Source: Beta vulgaris subsp. vulgaris
Lineage: Eukaryota > Streptophyta > Magnoliopsida > Caryophyllales > Amaranthaceae
NCBI RefSeq assembly: GCF_026745355.1
Contig: NC_079202.1
Coordinates: forward strand, 61,076,622 to 61,140,621
Length of the DNA: 64,000 bases
Direction of reading: 5' to 3'
Both the position numbers and the translations under genes were made by a program. This document shows, piece after piece, positions 57,256 to 64,000 of the stretch. The notes under the pieces were generated by a model that was not told where the DNA came from, searched no databases, and saw nothing but the letters and a program-made list of their open reading frames with translations. Position 1 is the first letter of the stretch, and every line of letters begins with the position of its first letter.

Positions 57256-57510
57256 CTTGGAAGATAGAAGGTTTTAATGAAGGCGCGTAACAGTTTTTTT
57301 TTTGCTACTCACTCACTCATCTTATTACATGAGTGTTTAATCCTATTTAATCCAATTACTTCAAACTAATTACTCAACCCATTAATTTTTTTTTTGTTTC
57401 TTTTAATACCCATTTCACTTTCACTTCAAAAGCCACTTTTTTCATTTCAATTTCTGGAGAATTTTAGTTTTTTTTTTGACCAAGATTGAAGCTTTCATTT
57501 GGTCTCTTTA

Positions 57511-60500
57511 ATGGCGCAGTGTCAGAGAACACACAGTAATGAAAGGCTTACAGGTACTTTTTTTTCCTTTTTTTTTCCCTGTATACATGTTTCTGCAATA
57601 AACAGGCATAATTCTGCTATTTTTGAATACCCAATTGGAAAAAAGTTCATGATTTTATAATTTGGTAATTTTTCATGTTAGTGCCTACTATAACATCAAC
57701 ACGCGTTCGTCTCAAAATGATTTGGGTCGACTAACATGAATCGTCATAAAAAATTAGTACTACTATAATAACCACAACACGCGTTGGTATAATTTGGAGT
57801 CGGCTAACATGAATCGTCATAAGAAATCGTATTTTTTAAAGTTACTTAATTTGAAAATCTTGAGATTGTTTTTTTGTGGGTTAAATTGAAATTTATGGGT
57901 TATAGGTGGAGAAAGTTATGCACTGTATGCAGAGCTATGGAGGGCATGTGCAGGACCTCTGGTGGATGTTCCACAGTCAGGAGAGAGAGTGTTTTACTTT
58001 CCACAGGGTCACATGGAACAAGTACCTTCCTCTTCTTTTTTTCCATCTTACCAATATTTTATCTTTGTTACTTTTTATACTTGCATTAAATTATTTTTTA
58101 TCCTATGATGTTATTATATTTTTGTTGGAATTTTTTCACTAATTTTTGGAGGTGGGTTTTTGGTTTTTGTTCTAGTTGGAAGCATCAACAAATCAGGAAT
58201 TAAATCATCAAATTCCACGCTTTAATCTGCCACCAAAAATTCTTTGTCATGTTATGAACATTGAACTAAAGGTAATTTGGGTTGTTTCCCTTTTTGGAGT
58301 AGAAAATTTGTTGGTACATTATTGTTTTGTTGGTATGAGACAGAATACAATTGATTATTTGGTAGTTGGTTTTTCTACATTGATGGTGTTTTTGCTTAAT
58401 TTCTATTATTAGGCTGAGCTAGAAACAGATGAAGTATATGCCCAGATAACTCTGATTCCAGAAAAAGATGTAAGACAGTTTGATCATCAGTACTTTGTAG
58501 TTTGTACATTGTGTTTTGTAGAATTTCATTTATGAGGTAAAAACTGAATTGTGGATTATGGGTTGATTGTATTTACATTGTAGCAAGATGAGTTTAAAGG
58601 GTCTGATTCATGTTTACCTGAGCCTCCAAGGCCGAAAGTCCATTCGTTTTGTAAGATATTAACTGCTTCGGATACAAGCACTCATGGTGGATTCTCGGTC
58701 CTCCGCAAGCATGCCAATGAATGCTTGCCTCCTTTGGTAATTACGACGCTTAAACATTCGAGATTATTTTCGAATTGTCTTCATCTAGGTTATGCTTATT
58801 TTGCTTTACATATGATTTGTTTAGGATATGAGCCAGACAACTCCTACTCAAGAGCTAGTTGCAAGAGATCTTCATGGATATGAGTGGCACTTTAAACATA
58901 TTTTTAGAGGTATTAACTAGAGATTACTCTTTTGCTTCTTTTTAAAAGTTTTTTTTTGTATTTGCAATAATGTGATTTTGCTTGAAAGTTTGAACTCATT
59001 TCTTTGTGGATCAATTTAGTGATTTAGTGTAATTCCTACTAAATTGTTCAGGTCAACCTCGTAGACATTTGCTTACGACTGGGTGGAGTACTTTTGTTAC
59101 TTCTAAGCGTTTAGTTGCTGGAGATGCATTTGTTTTCTTAAGGTATTGAGGGACGGGGCTTGTTTTGGTTGTAAATTACTTGGGGAACTGAGGTGCATTT
59201 GTTTGTGACAGCTAAAAGCTCATCACTTACCATATATCATGTAGAGATGATAAAGGAGACCTGCGAGTTGGTGTCAGGCGGCTTGTCCGTCAACAGGCCC
59301 CTATGCCTTCATCTGTTATATCCAGCCAAAGTATGCATCTTGGTGTTCTTGCTACTGCACGTCATGCTGTTAATACCAGTACTATGTTTACTGTTTACTA
59401 TAAGCCGAGGTTGGATGCTTTATCTTATGAAGTGCTTGATTTTGTTGAATTGGTTTATTGATTTTAAGTAAGCTTAAATGGCTCTTTTTTCTGCTTTCTT
59501 CTTTTAGGTCTAGCCAGTTCATTGTTGGAGTAAAGAAGTTTCTAGAAGCTGTGGACCATAGATTCTCTATTGGCATGCGTTTTAACATGAGATTTGAGGG
59601 TGATGACACCCCTGAGAGAAGGTATCTTCTTCCCTTAGCTAAATCAATGTGTCTTGTGTACATCGGGTGTATTGTACGCCATACTATAAGCTCAATCACC
59701 CCAGTCATACTAAAATTCACTTAGTATAATGTTAGGGTGACAAAACCTTGCCTTATATGATACACTTGTTGTACATAAGTTTCTGTGTAGCTCAGTACAT
59801 TATCATCAGCTTTACTTGAGAATCGTGAAGTTAACTGAGTTTTTCTCGTTGCTCAGATTTACAGGCACCATCGTTGGGGTTGAAGATGTTTGTCCTCACT
59901 GGTCAGGCTCTAAATGGCGGTCACTGAAGGTTGAATATATAACAACAGACGAGACTAATGATTCGCCTGCCAAAATTTCTATTTTTGATACTTTTTTCTC
60001 CACACGTTTCTTCTTTAGGTTCAATGGGATGAAGCTGCTACATTTCAAAGACCAGACAAGGTTTCCCCATGGGAGATAGAACCCTTTTCTGCTTCAATTC
60101 CTGTCAATCCTACTCCGCCACCAATATCAAAGACCAAGAGGTCTCGACCTAGTGATCTGTCCATATCTGGTGAGAGACCACCTTGTTAGTTCAATCAAAT
60201 TATATTAATTCTTGAGCATAATTATATGTGATTTGTAATGTTTTCAATTGATTTAATCCTAGAAACCACTGGGGTTTCTGCCGGGTCAAACTTTTGGTAC
60301 GGACCAGCCCATACCCAAGATTTCTGTAGCCCCGGTAACCAGCAAGATAATATTTGGACTCCTACTCATGGAAGAAATTCCTTCAGGTTCTTCGCCGACA
60401 ATAAAGATGAAAGCAAAACGTCGTCAGTTCAGTCATGTTCAACTCCCTCTGCCTTTTCTTGTCTTGTGGTACCTACAAAACTTAGTTCTGATCACCCGGA

Positions 60501-61653
60501 GCAAGTGATCAATGGTGGAAAATCAGCTGGAGGGATCCGGCTGTTTGGATTTGAACTGAGAAACAGCTCTCACATAGTTCCTACCCTGGAAAAGATAACC
60601 GCTTGCCCTGAAAACTTGCTGGATGGGGACAAAATACTGGAGACTTCTGCTAGAAAGGCTGATGAGGTTCAGAATACTGAAGTTGGGGAAGCATTGAAAG
60701 AGCAGAATCAAGCTAATTCTGATTCATCTCTCAGGGAAAGTCAGACTAAGCAATCTTCTCAATCTTCAACTAGGAGCCGCACTAAGGTGAAATTCTTATC
60801 ATTCGACTTTTTTATGAATATGTGCTAGATGATGAAAGGGTCCTTGATTAAGGATCTGCTATATTTCGTACTCCTTGTGTCCCCAATTTAATAGCCCTAA
60901 AGGGATTGGTCACTGTCTCAAATGCTCGTCGTTGACTGTTTATCTCTTTTTAGTTGTTCTATAAGTAGTGACGTTAACATGTTGATAACTGGAACTTACA
61001 GATTGAAGTGAGCGAAACCAAGTCCTATATGATAATGTTCTTGACTATATTCATGATAATATTGACTCTACTAAAGGCAAATAGGAAAAATAAAATGGGA
61101 TGGAGTAATTATTATAAAATTTTCCACGATACAATGTTGAAATGGTTTATCTTTATCTAAATCCGGGCAAGAAATGCAACACGCTTCCTGACTATGTATT
61201 TGTGGTTTTTGTTTGATCGGGAAGGTACACATGCAAGGTGTTGCTGTTGGTCGGGCAGTGGATCTGACAATCTTAGAGGGATATGATGAACTTATAAGTG
61301 AGCTAGAAAGAATGTTTGACATCAAAGGTGAACTTCAAACCCGAAATAAGTGGGCCGTTGTTTTCACAGATGACGAAGGTGATATGATGCTTGTAGGCGA
61401 TGATCCATGGCAGTAAGTGAATTACAACAAATAATAATCTCATCTTCTTGCGAATTCTTTCTCTAATAATGATTTGTATCTTATTAATCAATATTTATTC
61501 AGGGAGTTTTGCAAGATGGTAAGAAAGATATGCATTTACTCAAGCGAGGAAGTGAAGAAAATGAGTTGCAATAAAAGACTATCTTCACTATCAACTGATG
61601 AAGGCACAGTTCTAAGCTTGGGAACCGAGCAAAAGTCCGAAGCCTGCGATTGA
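57511..61653 (+). CDS. ARF1: Auxin response factor, ARF1 type (14 exons, 668 aa)
   Basis: Exons by GT-AG borders: 57511-57553, 57906-58021, 58176-58271, 58413-58469, 58584-58736, 58825-58909, 59052-59142, 59245-59409, 59508-59621, 59857-59929, 60019-60169, 60263-60786, 61225-61412, 61503-61653. They join in frame to 668 codons, close to the 665 aa I recall for Arabidopsis ARF1. A B3 DNA-binding domain (about 126-228) keeps the residues that contact the auxin response element: His138, Gly139, Arg183, Pro186, Arg188. The ARF-specific domain spans about 255-335. KTKRSR (369-374) is a likely nuclear signal. The middle region is Ser/Thr-rich, not Gln-rich, with RLFGFEL at 474-480, so a repressor (class B) is inferred. 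The C-terminal PB1 domain (556-645) has Lys556 and the acidic Asp605-Glu607-Asp609-Asp615 patch for ARF and Aux/IAA pairing. The protein acts in the nucleus. ARF1 orthology is inferred from length and motifs. Confidence 0.95.
57698..57836 (+). repeat. 78-bp direct repeat in ARF intron 1, SINE-like
   Basis: Two units about 78 bases apart share CAACACGCGTT and CTAACATGAATCGTCATAA. The phrase GGTCGGCTA-ATGAATC resembles the conserved 3' part of Au-type plant SINEs. It lies wholly within intron 1. Confidence 0.6.
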
Positions 61654-62534
61654 TGATTGGTAGGTAATTATGTTATCATTTTGAAGAGGGTAGGACCTAA
61701 ATTGTGCTAAAACCCTTTAAGTGTCCTAGATTAGTCGGTGCTAATTGTCTATAACTTGCCTAATGTTGTGATTTAGTGTGCCTTTTGGTTGGTTTCTCAG
61801 CTTGTAATATATAGTATGTGGAGAACCCTGATTATGCTTTAATTTGACAATTCGGTGAGTGGAAAACTTTAATTTAAACGTGTTTATCGTCTCATTTTCC
61901 ATATAATTATCATGCACTTTGAAGTAAACATAATGAAATGTGTTGTTGGTCTTTGTGGATCATGATTAAGATTTGGAATTTTTCATGGATTTGTTACAAA
62001 TGATGTTTAACATGGTGATTAGTAAGATGTATTAAGAGTATATTCAACGTTTGGTGTGCGAGAATTTTAGTGTCAACTAGACATGGAATTCTAACCACTA
62101 ATGTTGGAGAAAGTTTTGTCAGATAGAATGGGGGCAAGGAGGTCTTTTCCTTGTTGAACTGACTAGTAAAAGAGGGAAAAATGTGTAATGTTGCTTAGAA
62201 AAAGCTGGAAAATCTAAGTGATGGAGACATCCAAGATACGAAAATTAGTATTTTTGGGCAATTCTGAAAGGTTTGGTAAAGATGGAACTTCCTATGAATG
62301 AATAATGATGCATTCAATTGTTTTGAGCTGTCTTTTTTGACTAGGCATTTATGCAAAGGTTATGGGGTAGTGCTATTACCTTTTTCACCTTCTTTTTAAT
62401 GGTGGGTTGGGGAAGCCATACTATAAATGGGCATTTTTTCTCCTGAAGCTAGTGTTATGGGATTTTTCTGACTAGTGGGTAAATTTGTAAGAAATTGTTG
62501 GCGATGGTGATGGCTTTGGCGATGGCATGACTCG
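61654..62534 (+). other. ARF 3' UTR and downstream DNA
   Basis: The first 150-300 bases probably hold the 3' UTR. No single polyadenylation signal stands out. No other gene seen. Confidence 0.4.
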
Positions 62535-62662
62535 AGGGAGCAGGAAGGCGTAATTTATTTTATTGACTCAGGTGTATTGTCCGTATGGTATAATTTTTAG
62601 GGAGCAGGAAGACATAATTTATTTTATTGATTCAGGTGTATCGTGCGTATGGTATAACTTTT
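62535..62662. repeat. 64-bp tandem duplication
   Basis: Two units (62535-62598 and 62599-62662) share AGGGAGCAGGAAG and TAATTTATTTTATTGA, then CAGGTGTAT. They differ at a handful of bases. Confidence 0.9.
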
Positions 62663-63196
62663 ATTATTGATTGATGATTATCTTATCCGAATGAACAAAT
62701 ATAAGCAAACTAGAGGGAGCTCTAGATTAGTAGGAAATAGCCTTCAAGTCTACGATGAATTTTTTGCATAACTGCATCAAATAGCAGTACCATTTTATTT
62801 GGGATATTTGTCATAGTTATCTACAACGCCCATTGAATTTGAACATTTACACGCAAAGGACATGATATTGATCACAGTTTGTTAATCATTTTGACATTAT
62901 TCTCCAAGGGGGAAATGTTTTATGAACTTTGGAGGGGAAAAGTATAGACAGGGCAATATGGTGGATTGGATTTTTGCATAAACATAGGACCAAAAACAAT
63001 GACATTTTGGGGTTAAATCAAACGTAAGAGGATGCATGAGATGGATGTGTCCTTGATGGGATCTCGTACGGATAAGGCTAAAATTAGACCTAGTGTTTTT
63101 TTTAAAAAAAAAACTATTTTTTATTGTTCAACAAAAAGATTTATCATAAATCTTACCTATTAATTAAGTATCAATTTTGATTTTTGCACTATTTAA
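62663..63196. other. Intergenic DNA
   Basis: Nothing supported. Confidence 0.5.
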
Positions 63197-63198
63197 GT

Positions 63199-63449
63199 AC
63201 TCCTTCCGTCTCAAAATATAGTTCCCATCTCCATTTTGGGTGTCTCAAAATATAGTTTCTATTTTCATATTTGTTTTCACATTTTTTCATAATTTGTCTA
63301 GAAAAAACGTGTCCCATCATTTATTTGCTTCTTGAATTTTGTTTTTTTCTTTGTTTATTCAATAAAAATGTTACAATTAATGCTCTTTCACCAATAATTT
63401 TCCATTCTCTCTCCTAAAATCATCTTTTCCCATACAACATTTATTTAAA
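63199..63449. mobile_element. Left part of a Stowaway MITE, cut by a Helitron
   Basis: CTCCTTCCGTCTCAAAATAT and the following 250 bases match the left part of the MITE at 10764-11108 in order (GGGTGTCTCAAAATATAG, TTGTCTAGAAAAAACGTG, CTTTCACCAATAATTTTCC). The match stops where the Helitron begins. Confidence 0.8.
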
Positions 63450-64000
63450 CTAGCCTTCATATGCACGCGATGCGTGCGTTAATTTCAAAATTTGTTATTC
63501 TATTATTAGATACTCCATTCGTATTTTATATTTTATTTATGATTGAACTTAAATATAGTTAGATGAATTTAGATGTATTAATTCGCTAATGTAAAAAAAT
63601 AAAAAGGTTGTGAGTGATTGTTAACATTAATTTTTTGTGAATGAATATTGAACAGAAAGAACAAAAATAAGAGTTGGTTTAACTGGATTAAAGACTATCA
63701 AAGGTAGTGAATGTTCAGACTTTTCATGTGCACTTTATGTATGCCGCCATCTTTTTTAAGGTATAAATATTTTGTCCATTTAATTTTTGATTGAAGTATT
63801 TGATGCATATATCATTTTAAACTTGTTTTAAATGGCAAGTTGGAATGAGAATTTTTAAATGATTTGCTTTTGTAATTTTTTTCATTTCATTAATTAGATC
63901 ATTAAGGGTATTTTAGTCACCCAAAGATTGTGATGAGTTTTTTGGAGAAGAGTCACCGTTTCAAAAAAGGACACCACACCTCCTCCCTTGGCTTATATAA
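63450..64000 (-). mobile_element. Helitron, 5' end cut by the window
   Basis: Its 3' end is CTAG on the minus strand (63450-63453), followed by T. The hairpin GCACGC-GAT-GCGTGC lies at 63463-63477. At the right edge the minus-strand sequence runs back towards its start, TTATATAAGCCAAGGGAGG and TGTCCTTTTTTGAAAC, as in the Helitron at 19125. No coding region is seen. Confidence 0.8.

Noticed and set aside
58176..58412. Open frame starting at a Met inside the ARF gene
   Set aside because: It begins with ARF exon 3 in another frame and runs into intron 3; splice sites and domain continuity favour the 14-exon model.
59193..59471. 92-residue frame across ARF exon 8
   Set aside because: It reads exon 8 in a wrong frame; the correct frame gives the conserved end of B3 and the ARF domain.

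Overview
The window reads as a gene-poor, AT-rich stretch of plant nuclear DNA. It has a spliced plant-specific transcription factor with GT-AG introns, an intronless AP2/ERF gene, and a dense layer of plant transposons: Stowaway MITEs opening CTCCCTCCGT, tRNA-derived SINEs, Helitrons with GCACGC-loop-GCGTGC hairpins and CTAG ends, CACTA, Mutator-like and Ty1/copia elements. A eudicot fits best. Caryophyllales is a guess from repeat style and is not proven here.

Only two host protein genes are well supported. At 23557-24108 on the minus strand is a single-exon DREB-type ERF of 183 aa. At 57511-61653 on the plus strand is a 14-exon auxin response factor of 668 aa, an ARF1-type repressor. It has an intact B3 domain, ARF domain, RLFG motif and PB1 domain. 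Both encode nuclear DNA-binding proteins; nothing in the sequence links them in one pathway. The first 540 bases may hold the 5' leader of a third gene running off the left edge.

Layout: 1-2550 possible leader and plain intergenic DNA; 2555-3092 an LTR-like relic split by a Mutator-like MITE; 6140-18340 intergenic DNA with Stowaway and Harbinger-like MITEs, SINEs, a short LINE tail and a ~0.5 kb direct duplication; 18507-21791 a nest made of a solo LTR, a Helitron 5' end, a full Helitron and a CACTA element inside it; 21898-22497 a LINE 3' fragment with an RNase H domain; 23557-24108 the ERF gene; 24109-30900 intergenic DNA with MITEs and SINEs; 30908-35953 one complete but inactivated Ty1/copia retrotransposon on the minus strand with 188-bp LTRs; 37000-46500 MITEs, SINEs and small Helitrons; 47033-49330 a solo LTR, a Helitron end, a 120-bp tandem duplication and a GC-rich LTR-like block; 52200-53135 a foldback element with telomere-like repeats in its arms; 53482-54944 more MITEs; 56190-56530 an LTR relic upstream of the ARF gene; 63199-64000 a Stowaway MITE cut by a minus-strand Helitron that leaves the window.

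I found no prokaryote-style system, CRISPR array or gene cluster. The main interest lies in transposon structure: a CACTA element with palindromic subterminal arrays, a foldback element with inverted telomere-like tracts, a copia element with TA...TA LTR ends whose protease motif is broken by a 7-bp duplication, and several insertions whose target duplications or filled and empty sites can be read directly.
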